A stretch of 64,000 nt of DNA. Source: a cyanobacterium PCC 7702. GTDB taxonomy: Bacteria > Cyanobacteriota > Cyanobacteriia > Cyanobacteriales > Nostocaceae. The stretch is taken from assembly GCA_000332255.1 (NCBI GenBank), contig KB235926.1:3873018-3937017 (forward strand), given 5' to 3'. A model generated the notes under the pieces. The model searched no databases. It saw only the letters and a program-made list of their open reading frames with translations, and had not been told where the DNA came from. Positions 18,693-28,951 of the stretch are shown piece by piece. Each line of letters opens with the position of its first letter. Positions within the stretch are counted from its first letter, which is position 1. The position numbers and the translations under genes were made by a program.

Positions 18693-19226
18693 TTAACTAA
18701 AACTAGAACGCTCGTTCCAAGAAAGCATCAGACGGGAAATACCAGTCAACAGCACGCTAGCACCAACTAGCGTGCCAATCAACCAAGGTGCGTTGAAAGG
18801 CCATTGAAACCAAACGATCGCACCCAAAACCAAGGTCACAATGGCATCAACCAATACCCATGTCCAGTTTTGTTGGGGACGCAAGCGAAATGCTAGGATC
18901 AGCTCAAATATACCTTCGGCGAGCAAAAAGCTACCCAGCAACAGAGTCAGCGTCAGAACTCCTGTTAAAGGGTAGACAAATAGCATCACACCTGTTGCTA
19001 TGTATAATACGCTCAATAAAACTTTCCAGAGAAATCCTGCCCGAGCGCGAGTTTGAAAGGCATAAATAAGCTTGCTGACTCCAGCGCTAGTTAAAATTAC
19101 GGCGATCCAAGTTTCGGTAAAAATTGTTGAGACTGCAGGTGCGGCGATCGCAGCAATTCCCAAAACAATTAAAATTATACTAATTAGCACTTCGGTGGAA
19201 AAGAAGGAAGAATTAGTTGTTGTCAT
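18693..19226 (-). CDS. HdeD family (DUF308) membrane protein, second copy
   Basis: A 177-residue protein with six hydrophobic segments, the same architecture as the product of 4177-4752. Shared marks are [30 protein letters not shown] and the final [15 protein letters not shown]. Function in cyanobacteria is unknown; E. coli HdeD helps survival at low pH and high density. It sits tail to tail with the phoD gene and head to head with the isochorismatase gene. Confidence 0.87.
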   Translation of the reverse strand: MTTTNSSFFSTEVLISIILIVLGIAAIAAPAVSTIFTETWIAVILTSAGVSKLIYAFQTRARAGFLWKVLLSVLYIATGVMLFVYPLTGVLTLTLLLGSFLLAEGIFELILAFRLRPQQNWTWVLVDAIVTLVLGAIVWFQWPFNAPWLIGTLVGASVLLTGISRLMLSWNERSSFS

Positions 19227-19454
19227 AATCTAGTATCTAATTTGCTAACTTTGTCAAACCATAGGATACAGCCTAGAGAATCTTGGAAAACTTTTGTACA
19301 ACCCAAGGACAGAAATTTTGCTTTTACCTGCAAAGCAAGTTTATTAGCAGATATCTATAGCTTTTCTCTCCAAAAAAACGTAGCAAACACACTTTTTGCT
19401 GACTGCAAACTATGTGTAGTTTTAATCTTAAGAATCAGTAGGGGAGGTATATTT

Positions 19455-20501
19455 ATGACTGCTGAAACTATCACCCAACTTCCCATTCCCAGCCATTTTG
19501 ACGCCCGTCGCGTTGGCGAAGTGTGGCGCGTTCCCTACCAACAAACAGCTGTGCAAGCAAAAAATTGGGCAAAACAACACCAACTTTCACCCGCTGCGGA
19601 AGATAAAACTCGTATTTGCTTGCTGGCCATCGATGTGCAAAATACCTTCTGCATTCCTGATTTCGAATTATTTGTCGGTGGTCGTTCTGGTATGGGTGCG
19701 GTGGAAGACAACGTGCGCTTGTGCGAGTTTATCTACCGCAATTTAAGTGTAATTACGGAAGTTACCTTGACGATGGATACTCACACAGCCATGCAAATAT
19801 TCCATCCTGTTTTTTGGATTAACGACGCTGGAGAGCATCCAGAACCAATGACAACTATTTCCTTTACGGACGTGCAGCAAGGAAAGTGGAAAGTTAATCC
19901 CGCCATAGCCTACAGTCTTGCTCAAGGTAACTACACCCAGTTACAATCTTTCGCCTTACACTATACCAAACGTCTGAGCGAAGACGGCAAATATCCGCTG
20001 ACAATTTGGCCTTACCACGCCATGCTGGGTGGAATTGGTCACGCTTTGGTATCAGCAGTTGAAGAAGCTTGCTTTTTCCACGCCATCGCCCGCAACAGCC
20101 AAACCAATTTTGAGATTAAAGGTAACAATCCTTTGACAGAAAATTATTCAGTACTGCGTCCAGAGGTACTGCAGGACGATCGCGGTCAACCTATTGCTCA
20201 AAAAAATAGCCGCCTTCTGGAAAAACTATGGACATTCGATGCGGTCATTATCGCTGGACAAGCAAAAAGTCACTGTGTCGCTTGGACTGTTGATGACTTG
20301 CTTGCAGAGATTCAAACTCAAGATCCTAAACTGGCCCAAAAGGTCTATTTATTAGAAGACTGCTGTTCTCCCGTGGTTGTTCCCGGCGTGGTGGACTATA
20401 CTGACCAAGCTAACGCCGCTTTTCAGCGTTTTGCCGATGCAGGAATGCATGTGGTGAAATCTACAGAAGCGATCGCCTCTTGGATAGATATTAATCTTTA
20501 G
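19455..20501 (+). CDS. Isochorismatase-family cysteine hydrolase
   Basis: A 348-residue hydrolase. The ATG at 19455 follows AGGGGAGGT closely and is preferred over a longer open frame beginning at 19242. The Asp of the catalytic triad is in [11 protein letters not shown] and the nucleophile Cys in [31 protein letters not shown] completes the family pattern. Nicotinamidases and isochorismatases share this fold, but this protein is much longer than either (about 200 residues), with an extended N-terminus and a large insert. Substrate unknown. Confidence 0.85.
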   Translation: MTAETITQLPIPSHFDARRVGEVWRVPYQQTAVQAKNWAKQHQLSPAAEDKTRICLLAIDVQNTFCIPDFELFVGGRSGMGAVEDNVRLCEFIYRNLSVITEVTLTMDTHTAMQIFHPVFWINDAGEHPEPMTTISFTDVQQGKWKVNPAIAYSLAQGNYTQLQSFALHYTKRLSEDGKYPLTIWPYHAMLGGIGHALVSAVEEACFFHAIARNSQTNFEIKGNNPLTENYSVLRPEVLQDDRGQPIAQKNSRLLEKLWTFDAVIIAGQAKSHCVAWTVDDLLAEIQTQDPKLAQKVYLLEDCCSPVVVPGVVDYTDQANAAFQRFADAGMHVVKSTEAIASWIDINL

Positions 20502-20919
20502 GTTTGCATTTATTATTCCGTACCTAGTGCTCTCAGTTTCATACCTGATTGCGATGATAGCAAATCAGCACAGAAGGTAAAAAATGCTATCAATGTCAAA
20601 ATTGGGATTGTCTTCAGGGGACTTTGATTCTCAATCAAGCCAGTAAATGAGAAGCATATCGTGAGAATTGAACAAAAGCGCTGAGATTAATAACCCTCAT
20701 CCCACACTAATTCAGAGGATGATTTACTTTTCCAAAACTAAAAATTAGGTTATTCATCAACCAATACGAGTTTTGCCTAGCGATTTCATCACCACAATCT
20801 CAAGCTAGAAAACTGTCCTAAAACTATTTCCAAACCAACCAGTATACAGTAATATTATTAATTGCTAGTGAGTTGAATTTAATCATTAAGTTAAACTCTT
20901 TTTAGCTCCGCGTTGGCTT
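20502..20919. other. Intergenic stretch without a supported gene
   Basis: No open frame of note and no recognisable RNA gene. The last part (about 20850-20919) is AT-rich and probably holds the promoter of the small secreted protein gene that follows. Confidence 0.5.
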
Positions 20920-21465
20920 ATGCGGAAAAAATTACTAACAGTAATTGTTTTGGGAATCCTACTTATTGTGAATCCCATAGCCACAGGCAAAAGTAATAGC
21001 AATTTTCTTGATAAAAAGAGCCAAACACAAATGATTGATGTCACTAAAATATCTATAGGTGGCATTAAAATTGGCATGACAGAAAAGGAAATTATTCAAA
21101 AATTAGGTAAACCTAAAAGCAGGACTGCCAAAATGCGCAATTATTGTCATGATACATATGAAACTATTTGGAATTATGATGGCTTAAAAATTATATTCTC
21201 ATCAGATTCTAAAAATGAGAGTGGTCGAGTCGAGCAAATTATAACTTCTAGTCCACTTTATCCCACAGAGAAGGGGATAAAGGTAGGTGATGATATAAGT
21301 AAGGCTAAAAAGGCATACTCTACCTTTGCTACTCCCTCATCAAGAATGGCTAGTAGCAAGGATCTTTTAGTATATGTTAATGATGATTATGGTGGTGGTT
21401 TATCATTTGCTACCGATCAACGAGGAAAAATTAGAGAAATTAATTTACTAGCAATCTCTTGTTAA
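20920..21465 (+). CDS. Small secreted protein with SmpA/OmlA-like motif
   Basis: A 181-residue protein. The first 24 residues form a signal peptide (MRKKLLTVIVLGILLIVNP). The mature part begins with IGGIKIGMTEKEIIQKLGKP, the motif of the BamE/SmpA and BLIP-like two-layer fold, and a second half-repeat (KVGDDISKAKKAYSTF) suggests two such units. Related domains act in outer membrane assembly or inhibit enzymes; no function can be assigned here. Single gene, convergent with the 2TM protein gene. Confidence 0.75.
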   Translation: MRKKLLTVIVLGILLIVNPIATGKSNSNFLDKKSQTQMIDVTKISIGGIKIGMTEKEIIQKLGKPKSRTAKMRNYCHDTYETIWNYDGLKIIFSSDSKNESGRVEQIITSSPLYPTEKGIKVGDDISKAKKAYSTFATPSSRMASSKDLLVYVNDDYGGGLSFATDQRGKIREINLLAISC

Positions 21466-21508
21466 AACGTAAAGATGCAAGGCGCTTGTAATTAGATACC
21501 TATCTACC

Positions 21509-22006
21509 TTACCAAGCATTAAGAAACTTATTGACAAATTTATTTAAGACTTGCTTGAGTTGATGCTTGCGATACCAATTTTGAAAAGCAATCTCGTATT
21601 CTTCACCTTTAGTTTGAAAAGTATTCCAAGCGTCAAGACTTATACCCAGTCCCCAAAATAGTAAAATATACAACGACCAGGAAAGACCGCCACCACTGAT
21701 GAGGTCCACAAGCAGTAAAACTGTGTTGACAATAGCAAACTTACCGAAACGCTTTTTGAATCTTTCTTTGCGATAGTTATTAAAAGCTTGTCGCTGTAGA
21801 ATTTCCCCTTTTGTAGCTCGCCAGTCGCGTTCTGCTAGTTTTAGCGTTTCTGGGGGAATTGCTAACTCTGCAGCGATTTCCAGCAGTTGTTCGTAAGAAA
21901 ATTCTTTTTCTTGGTTGTTAGCTTGATGGGCGATCGCCAGCTGGAGAATTTGCTGTACATCTTCTTGAGTGTAGGAAGAAGTTGATTGGGTTTCAAACGC
22001 CGCCAT
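21509..22006 (-). CDS. 2TM domain protein
   Basis: A 165-residue protein. The first half is soluble and helical, with a segment (YTQEDVQQILQLAIAHQ, YEQLLEIAAELAIPPETL) that looks like a small regulatory or SHOCT-like helical module. The second half has two adjacent membrane helices (FAIVNTVLLLVDLIS and WSLYILLFWGLGISLDAW) flanked by basic residues, the 2TM domain pattern seen in many cyanobacterial proteins. Function unknown. Confidence 0.75.
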   Translation of the reverse strand: MAAFETQSTSSYTQEDVQQILQLAIAHQANNQEKEFSYEQLLEIAAELAIPPETLKLAERDWRATKGEILQRQAFNNYRKERFKKRFGKFAIVNTVLLLVDLISGGGLSWSLYILLFWGLGISLDAWNTFQTKGEEYEIAFQNWYRKHQLKQVLNKFVNKFLNAW

Positions 22007-22358
22007 AGTTTTTAGTTGTGAATTACGATTGAGAATTTTGTCTTGTAGATATCACGCACCTTGTGCGATCGCATTATAATTGCCATTATCTCTAGGCTAG
22101 CAAATCTTAACTGCTATGGTGGCAAAATGTTGGCGACAATCTTGCTTTTGTGGCGGTCAGAAAACGGTAAGCTCCTCAAAAATCAAATCATAGACGCTAT
22201 TTCATCTACGCAAGGCTAATCTAAGCCTGTAATTTCCATGGTGGTACAGCGGTTAGTAATTATTCTCCCAGTACTTTTCCTGCAGAGCCATTGCATTCTT
22301 TGGGCAAATTGGTATAATTACTAACTGCTATTTGCTTGCCAGCTTGAGCTTTATGCGA
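22007..22358. other. Intergenic stretch without a supported gene
   Basis: Between the 5' end of the 2TM gene and the 3' end of the TPR gene. No open frame of interest. The segment near 22010-22080 should carry the promoter of the 2TM gene. I see no structured RNA that I can name. Confidence 0.5.
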
Positions 22359-23501
22359 CTAATCCTTGTTCCAAGGAAATGGTACAGGTGCAGCAAAAGA
22401 GGATATATCCTCAGAGGTTGCTTGTGGTGGTGTGGAAGTAGTTGGTTGCTCGGGTATTTGTTGGGAATTCAAATTAGAAGCAGGTTCGTTGCCAGAATTA
22501 GTTAGTGGTTGGGTAGTGGAAGTTTGGCTAATTTGAGGCGGTTTTGGTGATTGCATTTGAGCAATTTGTTGCATTAATTGCTCTACTTTGCGAGCTTGCT
22601 CTATCTCACCTTGTTCTTGGTAGCGTTGACGGGCCTGTTTCCAGGCACTGCGAGCTTTTTTGAACTCACCTTGATTGTACCAAGTTACTCCCAGATTGTA
22701 GTATGCTTGTGCATTTTTGGGAAGGCGGTGAATCGCTTGCATGTAGGTAGCAATAGCATCAGAGGTTCGTCCTTGAGAAGCTAAAATAGAGCCCATGTTA
22801 TTATAAGCTAAAGCATTGTTAGGATCGAGCTGCAAAGCTTGGCGATAAGCAGCGATCGCCTCTTGTGTTCGTCCTTGTTCTTGCAGGAGAATTGCCAAAT
22901 TTAAGTAAGCATTGACGTTGCTGCTATCTAAATTTACTGCTTTTTGATAGGCAGCAATGGCCTCGTCTGCTTGTCCTTTTTGAGATAAAGCCAAACCCAA
23001 ATTATACTGAGCAGATGCCAATTGCGGATTAATAACCAAAGCTTGGCGGTAAGCAGTAATTGCTGCTTCCGGTTGTCCCTGTTTTTGCAATGCCAGACCT
23101 AAGTTATAGTAAGCATCAGCAAAATTAGGATCGAGTCTGATCGCTTCTGCATACTCCTGTACTGCTGCTTGGAAGCGATTTTGCTGTAACAGGATATTAC
23201 CTAAATAATTCCGCGCCAAAGCCAGGTTAGGATCTAACTGCAGAGCTTGGCGAAAGGCAGTTTCTGCATCCGGAAAATTGTGGCGATAGTAGCGCATTAC
23301 TCCCTGCTGAAAAAGGCTAGCAGCTTCCAAATTCTGGGAAGATACAACACTGGCGCTTCCTGCTAGCACCCGACGTGCTGGGAATTCAGTAATTACTGTT
23401 GCTGCCAGCGCCACAAAAGCAGAAGATAAGATTAATGCTGCCCGAGTTGTGCTGCTACACCAGTGATGAGAATTTTTTTGATACATAGTTGGTACACCCA
23501 C
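22359..23501 (-). CDS. Exported tetratricopeptide repeat protein
   Basis: A 380-residue protein with an N-terminal membrane or signal segment (about residues 18-48), then roughly seven consecutive TPR units of 34 residues (repeats of the type AYYNLGLALQKQGQPEAAITAYRQAL). A Gln/Pro/Ser/Thr-rich tail of about 80 residues follows. TPR arrays bind partner proteins; the tail looks disordered. Several starts are possible near 23501; the exact one is uncertain. No neighbour suggests a specific role. Confidence 0.85.
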   Translation of the reverse strand: MGVPTMYQKNSHHWCSSTTRAALILSSAFVALAATVITEFPARRVLAGSASVVSSQNLEAASLFQQGVMRYYRHNFPDAETAFRQALQLDPNLALARNYLGNILLQQNRFQAAVQEYAEAIRLDPNFADAYYNLGLALQKQGQPEAAITAYRQALVINPQLASAQYNLGLALSQKGQADEAIAAYQKAVNLDSSNVNAYLNLAILLQEQGRTQEAIAAYRQALQLDPNNALAYNNMGSILASQGRTSDAIATYMQAIHRLPKNAQAYYNLGVTWYNQGEFKKARSAWKQARQRYQEQGEIEQARKVEQLMQQIAQMQSPKPPQISQTSTTQPLTNSGNEPASNLNSQQIPEQPTTSTPPQATSEDISSFAAPVPFPWNKD

Positions 23502-23598
23502 ACTGATACTGGAGTTGATACAGTCAGGGTACCCATTGAGAGTGGGAAAATTAAAAATATCTTTATCCTTAGAAATGGTAAACCGAACAAGCGCAGAT

Positions 23599-24795
23599 TT
23601 ACTTTGCTGGAGATATTGCTTCCGGTAAAATCAACATGGCATCACCAAAAGAATAAAAGCGATACCGAGAAGCGATCGCTTGTTTGTAGATATTTAACAG
23701 TCTTTGCCTGCCAATTAAAGCACTCACCAGCATCAGCAAACTAGAGCGCGGTAAGTGAAAATTGGTAATCAATCCTTCGACTACGCGCCATTTATATCCT
23801 GGATAGATAAATAAATCAGTCTTACCGCAAAACGGTTCTAGTTTCCCTGAGGCGGCAGCAGTTTCTAAAGCTCGGACTACTGTTGTACCTACAGCGATAA
23901 TTCTACCACCAGCGTTTTGGGTAGCGCGAATTTGCTCTACAGTTGTTGCGGGTACTTCAACCCATTCTTCGTGCATTTTGTGAGTGGTTACATCCTCCAC
24001 TTCCACAGGACGAAACGTTCCTACTCCCACATGCAACGTTATAAAAGCTTGATTAATGCCTTTTTGTTGTAACCGTTCCAGTAATTGGGGAGTAAAGTGT
24101 AACCCAGCAGTAGGAGCAGCGATCGCACCTGGAGATGTGGCATAAACTGTTTGATATTGTGATTTATCCGCATTAGTTTCTTTTATGTAAGGCGGTAAAG
24201 GTATCTCGCCGAAGGAATCTAAAAGGGAAACTAAAGATATCTGCTTGGGTAGATCAAATTGTAACAAACGTCCTCCAGTGGTTCGATCGCTTGCAATTAC
24301 GGTAGCAGTTAAACTACTAAAGGTGGTAGAAGAATTAGAATCGCTCTTGCCTTGACTTTGTTTGGAAAAAGAATTTTTGGCTACAAAAGTAATTTTCGCT
24401 TTTGGCCGCAAGCGTTTTCCTGGTTTTACCAAAGCCAACCAGCAGTTATGCTGTCGTTCCTCCAACAACAATACCTCTACTTCTGCTCCCGTGGATTTGC
24501 GACCATAAAGCCGAGCTGGTATAACCTTTGTATTGTTTATCACCAATAAGTCACCGCTTCGAAGTAATAGCGGTAAATCCCGGAAAATGTAGTCTAAAGG
24601 AGGAGTAGTCAGACCTGTGGTGGGAGAATTTACCACCAAAAGTCTGGAACTATCTCTAGGAACAGCTGGATTTTGAGCAATTAACTCTGGCGGTAATTCG
24701 TAATCATATCCAGCCAAACAACAATCCAAGTTAAAATTTTCTGTTGCTGTGTTAGGGGTTTGATACCCGCTAGTTTTTCCTGTTTCTGGAAGCAT
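23599..24795 (-). CDS. queA: S-adenosylmethionine:tRNA ribosyltransferase-isomerase
   Basis: Cytoplasmic enzyme that moves the ribosyl part of SAM to preQ1 in tRNA to give epoxyqueuosine. The 398-residue protein starts with a short variable tail, then [14 protein letters not shown], the classic QueA opening. Other family blocks are [35 protein letters not shown], and [17 protein letters not shown] Ser/Lys-rich insert near residues 150-170 makes it slightly longer than usual. Monocistronic by appearance. Confidence 0.95.
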   Translation of the reverse strand: MLPETGKTSGYQTPNTATENFNLDCCLAGYDYELPPELIAQNPAVPRDSSRLLVVNSPTTGLTTPPLDYIFRDLPLLLRSGDLLVINNTKVIPARLYGRKSTGAEVEVLLLEERQHNCWLALVKPGKRLRPKAKITFVAKNSFSKQSQGKSDSNSSTTFSSLTATVIASDRTTGGRLLQFDLPKQISLVSLLDSFGEIPLPPYIKETNADKSQYQTVYATSPGAIAAPTAGLHFTPQLLERLQQKGINQAFITLHVGVGTFRPVEVEDVTTHKMHEEWVEVPATTVEQIRATQNAGGRIIAVGTTVVRALETAAASGKLEPFCGKTDLFIYPGYKWRVVEGLITNFHLPRSSLLMLVSALIGRQRLLNIYKQAIASRYRFYSFGDAMLILPEAISPAK

Positions 24796-24921
24796 TTTAT
24801 TTAGAATTTTTTAAACAAACTACTGCTTTCTAAAATAACTCTAAAGGATTGCCGCGGATATTGATCCCGGGACTTTAAGATGGTTAGTATTAAGTACCAC
24901 TTACACACTTTTATGAACATT

Positions 24922-24959
24922 GGGTAAAAGTCCCCATCCCAAAACGGGGACTTTTACCC
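24922..24959. repeat. Perfect 14-bp inverted repeat
   Basis: GGGTAAAAGTCCCC (24922-24935) and its exact reverse complement (24946-24959) enclose a 10-base loop. It lies in the divergent gap between queA and the next plus-strand gene, about 65 bases upstream of the latter. No T run follows, so it is not a standard terminator; it may be a repetitive palindrome, an operator, or a leader hairpin. Confidence 0.8.
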
Positions 24960-25025
24960 TACCGAACTGCATGCTCCTCTACCAATAATAGAAATGTAGG
25001 ATTGGCTTTGATCCCAAGCACCAAG

Positions 25026-25415
25026 ATGGAATACTTGTATTACCTGGCAAATGCCAGCCTAACTTTAAGGGTGATTCAGTACTTGCACACCAAACCCCAA
25101 ATACCTGTATCCTTCGTCACCGTAATTCATCAGATAGATGGTTGGGTGGTTAGGATCAAACTAAAAAATCAGGTATCACCCCAGGAAGATGGCGATATTC
25201 GGGCTTTCTTAAATGAGTTAGGAATTAGCTACGAACCGCCCATGCGGGTGCAGATGGCTTTATGGAGTTTGGAAGCAGGACAGTGTCCGGTTGATGTTAT
25301 GCGCCGCTACCAAGTAGCTATCGTCTCTCATGGTAATCCAGAGAAAGAGGAAATAGAGGCATTTAGACAACAATTTGTCAGGGGGTTGGGTTACTGCCCA
25401 GAAACACTGGCTTGA
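25026..25415 (+). CDS. Conserved-looking hypothetical protein
   Basis: A soluble protein of 129 residues if the ATG at 25026 is used; an upstream TTG at 25002 would add eight residues. The sequence (YYLANASLTLRVIQYL, FVTVIHQIDGWVVRIKL, LNELGISYEPPMRVQM) has good coding character with alternating helices and strands, but I do not recognise a family. It has no signal peptide or membrane segment. Single gene. Confidence 0.7.
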   Translation: MEYLYYLANASLTLRVIQYLHTKPQIPVSFVTVIHQIDGWVVRIKLKNQVSPQEDGDIRAFLNELGISYEPPMRVQMALWSLEAGQCPVDVMRRYQVAIVSHGNPEKEEIEAFRQQFVRGLGYCPETLA

Positions 25416-25478
25416 GATTTGCGATTGTTTGTGCTGCTATGTATTTAATGGCGGGATAGTGGTAATAGCAAAATATTA

Positions 25479-25979
25479 TTATCCATGATCGCTTGCTACC
25501 TCAAAAGCAGCATGAATATATTCTTGCAAAATCAAGTCGTGTTCTCGGAAACAAGAAGTGGCGAGAGCTTTTTGCGTAACAGCAACTACAGGAGTTTCTA
25601 TCGTCCTGAGCTGACAGCTGACGATTGCAACGTCAAACTGACAAGAGTAATCAGCTTTTTGGGGATACTTGACTAGAAACATCTGTGCTGCACGCCAAAG
25701 CTTTAATTGCTTTTGGGGAGCGATCGCGCTTCTACCACCAGCATCCCAATTTCCGGGACTGCGAGTTTTTACTTCTACAAATGTCAATTTTCCATAGAAA
25801 GAAGAATTCTCGACCTTATTCGCTGCTCCATCGTGTTGAGCAATGATGTCTATTTCTCCCCAACGACAACGCCAGCGACGATGGAGAATTATCCAGCCTT
25901 GAGATTCTAACCATTGCGCAACCAAATCTTCTCCGGCACTACCGAGATTAGGATAATAAAAGGAAGGATAGTTTGCCAT
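25479..25979 (-). CDS. YraN/UPF0102 family endonuclease-like protein
   Basis: A 166-residue protein from the ATG at 25979 (an open frame extends further upstream). The restriction-endonuclease-like core is clear: [31 protein letters not shown] and FVEVKTRS, giving the E...D...ExK metal site of the PD-(D/E)XK fold. Members are thought to act on DNA, perhaps in processing of transformed or damaged DNA, but the role is not settled. It overlaps head to head with the region upstream of the pentapeptide gene, so the two promoters must lie within each other's genes. Confidence 0.88.
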   Translation of the reverse strand: MANYPSFYYPNLGSAGEDLVAQWLESQGWIILHRRWRCRWGEIDIIAQHDGAANKVENSSFYGKLTFVEVKTRSPGNWDAGGRSAIAPQKQLKLWRAAQMFLVKYPQKADYSCQFDVAIVSCQLRTIETPVVAVTQKALATSCFREHDLILQEYIHAAFEVASDHG

Positions 25980-25993
25980 TGGCGAAAAGTACG

Positions 25994-26503
25994 ATGAGTT
26001 CAAGGTTAAGTAAGGGAATTTGGACAAGCATGCTCAGTGTCTTGCTGTTGATAGCAATCGCGATCGCAGCTACTGTAGCTTTTCCTGAGAATGCTGTAGC
26101 AATAAACTATAACAACCGAACTTTGATCGAAGAAGATTTCTCGAATCAGGATCTAACAGATTCTAGTTTCGATCATGCTAATCTCCGTAAAAGTAATTTT
26201 AGTCACTCCAATTTACGCGGAGTGCGATTTTTTTCCTCAAATTTGGCTTTAGCAGATTTTACGGGCGCTGATTTAAGCTATGCTGATTTAGAATCAGCGC
26301 GCCTGACCAAAGCTAATTTAACAAATGCTATTTTAGAAGGAGCCTTTTTAACCGGCAGTTTGTTGGACGGTGCGATTATTGACGGAGCAGATTTTACCGA
26401 TACATACCTGCGCGAAGATGTGCGAGAGAAATTATGTCAGGTAGCCAAAGGTACTAATCCGGTGACAGGACGGGATACCCGCGAAACTTTAATGTGTCCT
26501 TAA
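25994..26503 (+). CDS. Exported pentapeptide-repeat protein
   Basis: A 169-residue protein starting at the ATG at 25994. A signal peptide ([20 protein letters not shown]) precedes about 14 pentapeptide repeats of the A(D/N)LXX type (residues 45-135), which form a right-handed quadrilateral helix. A short C-terminal tail has two Cys (LCQ, LMCP) that could form a disulfide. Small secreted pentapeptide proteins of this type are found in the thylakoid lumen or periplasm of cyanobacteria; function unknown. Its 5' end lies only 14 bases from the start of the divergent YraN gene. Confidence 0.82.
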   Translation: MSSRLSKGIWTSMLSVLLLIAIAIAATVAFPENAVAINYNNRTLIEEDFSNQDLTDSSFDHANLRKSNFSHSNLRGVRFFSSNLALADFTGADLSYADLESARLTKANLTNAILEGAFLTGSLLDGAIIDGADFTDTYLREDVREKLCQVAKGTNPVTGRDTRETLMCP

Positions 26504-26508
26504 AGTGT

Positions 26509-26539
26509 AAAAAGCAGAAGGCTTGACTCACCTTCTGCT
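26509..26539. terminator. Terminator hairpin between convergent genes
   Basis: A perfect 9-bp stem, AGCAGAAGG (26513-26521) against CCTTCTGCT (26531-26539), with a 9-base loop. Read on the minus strand it is followed by a T run, so it should end the DUF1995 transcript 26 bases after its stop; it may also serve the pentapeptide gene from the other side. Confidence 0.8.
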
Positions 26540-26564
26540 GTTGAGTTTGTCAAGAAAATACAGA

Positions 26565-27302
26565 TTAATTTCTCAAAGCCTTGAGAAATCTTTGCAAACC
26601 TCTAAACAAACTGGTTTTTTTGGCGGCGACGGTTTCTGCTTTTGTTTGTGCTTGTCCCGTGGTCAAAATCATATCTAACTCATCACCAGAAGGTTTGTGG
26701 GGTAGTTCCGCGATTTTTTGATAATCACCGTTAGTTTGTACCCAAACTTCCCACGCTCCGGGATAACAGCGAAACAAAGCGGCCTGTTGGTAAACAGGAC
26801 GCAGATAGTAGCAAGATTCGATGGTGTTGAGAAAACGTTCGCGGGTTTGTCTGGCTGCGTAGCCAATGCCTATTTTACCAGCGTCTTCTAAAAAGGGATT
26901 TAACATCACAAAAGGGCGATCGCCTATTTCTTGACAAATCTTTTCTAACTGTGGCATCTCCACGCTGGTGGGAGCAATAAACAAAAAAATCTCATCTTCT
27001 GGTTGAATTTTCGACTGGATAGAAACAGCTGCTCTACCAGTACCGATATCAAAAATTTTAAAAGGTACATCTGTCCAGTCGCGACGAGCAAGTGCAGCGC
27101 TACCTGCGTCAGCAAAGAAAACCTTCAATTTGTCACCGTAGGGTGCAAAAATGGGTAATAATTGCCGTGCCACCGGCATTAATTTCAGTTCTGGAAAAAG
27201 TAACTCAATTTGTAGCCTTTTGCACGCATCAGCCAACGCCGCTTCGGTTGCAGCACAAGCTTGAGCGATCACATCTTCAAGAGTCTTTGGAAGTTCAGTC
27301 AT
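26565..27302 (-). CDS. DUF1995 family protein
   Basis: A 245-residue protein starting at the ATG at 27302, where the family sequence begins (MTELPKTLEDVIAQACAATEAAL). It contains LQIELLFPEL, VFFADAGSAALARRDW and the FLFIAPTSVEMPQLEKICQ block typical of DUF1995 in cyanobacteria and plant plastids. The distribution suggests a role linked to photosynthesis, but none is proven. The open frame runs 84 codons further upstream, but that stretch does not look like the family and is probably not translated. No ribosome binding site is obvious. Confidence 0.85.
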   Translation of the reverse strand: MTELPKTLEDVIAQACAATEAALADACKRLQIELLFPELKLMPVARQLLPIFAPYGDKLKVFFADAGSAALARRDWTDVPFKIFDIGTGRAAVSIQSKIQPEDEIFLFIAPTSVEMPQLEKICQEIGDRPFVMLNPFLEDAGKIGIGYAARQTRERFLNTIESCYYLRPVYQQAALFRCYPGAWEVWVQTNGDYQKIAELPHKPSGDELDMILTTGQAQTKAETVAAKKTSLFRGLQRFLKALRN

Positions 27303-27645
27303 GTCAATAAAAGTAGGTGAAATAATGTAATTTAGTTCCGAATTGGGAAAAATTACCAGCACGCCTTTACTACAGGCTAGGGTTTGGAGGGCTGCTATAA
27401 GTCCTACCCCAGAATCTCTCCCAATAGCTTGGGATACATGGACAAAGGTGCTTGTTGAGTGTGGCTCGATGCCAACGAAACTTCCCTTGCCGGTAGTACG
27501 CATGATAGGATGGCAGTTAGTAAGCAGGGACTCTGGCAAGAGTGGGGGTCCCATGAGTGCGCCCTGTCTTTTGTGAAGTGGAAGCCCACAGTATCATCTT
27601 TGATTGAGTGTGGGAGGATGTCACGACTAATTCTACAGGCAACAG

Positions 27646-28779
27646 TCACTGCAAAATTTGCTTTAATACGATTGCTACCCAGTCTAAATCTGCTGGAGTA
27701 GTGTCTTTTCCTAAAGTCATGCGAACTGCAGCTAGTGCAGCTTTTTCAGAGTAGCCCATGGCAAGCAGTACGGGACTGGGGTTGGGTTTACCGCTGTTGC
27801 AAGCGGCGCCAGCACTGACGCCAATACCGGCGCGATCGAGCTTTCTTACCAAATTTCTACCATTGAGTTTTTCTTTGTCGCCATTTTGCAGACAGAAACT
27901 GACATGGTGTGGTAAGCGGTGAACTAAATCGCCCGTGGGTTGTAAACCGGGAATATCGGCTAAGAGGGAAAAAAGGCGATCGCGTAACTTCGTTAATCGG
28001 GGTATTTCTGTTTCCATTTCTGACGCTGCTAGTTCTGCTGCGACACCAAATCCAACAATTGCTGGTACTGCTTGCGTACCCGAACGCAAGCGCTGTTCTT
28101 GTCCACCTCCTGCCAGTAAAGGTACTAACTCTACACCCGTCCGTACGTACAGCGCCCCTGCACCAGCGGGTCCGTAGATTTTATGACTAGATATACTCAG
28201 TAAATCTACTGGTAAAGCAGCGACATCAATTGGCAAGCGTCCTGCCACTTGTACGGCATCTGTATGAAACAATACGCCTGCTTGGCGAGCGATCTTTCCC
28301 AGCTGAGCGATGGGTTGTAAAGTCCCGACTTCGCTTTGTCCGTAAATTACCGACACCAACACGGTATTGTCTTGCAATGCAGCCTGCAAATCCTGGGGGT
28401 CAACTCTACCTTTGCTATCTACCTTAAGGCGACTTACTTGCCAACCCCACTGTTCCAAAAGCCGTGCGGGTTCGGCGATGGCAGAATGTTCAACACTAGA
28501 AATAATTATATGTTGAGGCTGGGCATAGCGACGGGCAACACCCATAATTGCCAGATTGTCCGCTTCCGTACCTCCGGAGGTGAAAATGATAGATTCTGCA
28601 GGTGCATTGATTAATCTAGCTACTTGCATTCTGGCTTGTTCGATCGCAGTTGCTGCTCGCTGTCCCCACTCATGCAAGCTGGAGGGGTTACCCCACTGGT
28701 AAGTTAGAGCTGCTTGCATGGCGGCGATCGCTTCCGGGCGAGTGGGAGTAGTAGCACTGTAATCGAGATAAATTTGCAT
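27646..28779 (-). CDS. Cysteine desulfurase (IscS/NifS class)
   Basis: PLP enzyme that takes sulfur from cysteine for Fe-S clusters and thiolation. The 377-residue protein starts at the ATG at 28779 (MQIYLDYSATTPTRPEA). Landmarks are FTSGGTEADNLAI, the substrate His in SSVEHSAI, the PLP lysine in SISSHKIYGPAGAGALY, and the active Cys in GAACNSGKPNPSPVL on a long loop, as in class I enzymes. No iscU or other cluster genes are adjacent, so it may be one of several paralogues. Confidence 0.92.
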   Translation of the reverse strand: MQIYLDYSATTPTRPEAIAAMQAALTYQWGNPSSLHEWGQRAATAIEQARMQVARLINAPAESIIFTSGGTEADNLAIMGVARRYAQPQHIIISSVEHSAIAEPARLLEQWGWQVSRLKVDSKGRVDPQDLQAALQDNTVLVSVIYGQSEVGTLQPIAQLGKIARQAGVLFHTDAVQVAGRLPIDVAALPVDLLSISSHKIYGPAGAGALYVRTGVELVPLLAGGGQEQRLRSGTQAVPAIVGFGVAAELAASEMETEIPRLTKLRDRLFSLLADIPGLQPTGDLVHRLPHHVSFCLQNGDKEKLNGRNLVRKLDRAGIGVSAGAACNSGKPNPSPVLLAMGYSEKAALAAVRMTLGKDTTPADLDWVAIVLKQILQ

Positions 28780-28951
28780 AGATTTTCTAGTAAACACACG
28801 CTTGAGGCGGAAAGCCTTTGGTTGTGAGCATCTACAGTTAATTATTTCCTAAATGCGTACCACCTTTGTGTTCGCTTTTCTCTGCATTTAATAACTTCCT
28901 GTTTTGGGGAATTATAAATTTGTTCCTTTCTGACACTTTTAGCAAATACTT

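Noticed and set aside
27303-27554. N-terminal extension of the DUF1995 gene
   Set aside because: The family sequence begins at the ATG at 27302; the extension is low in coding character.
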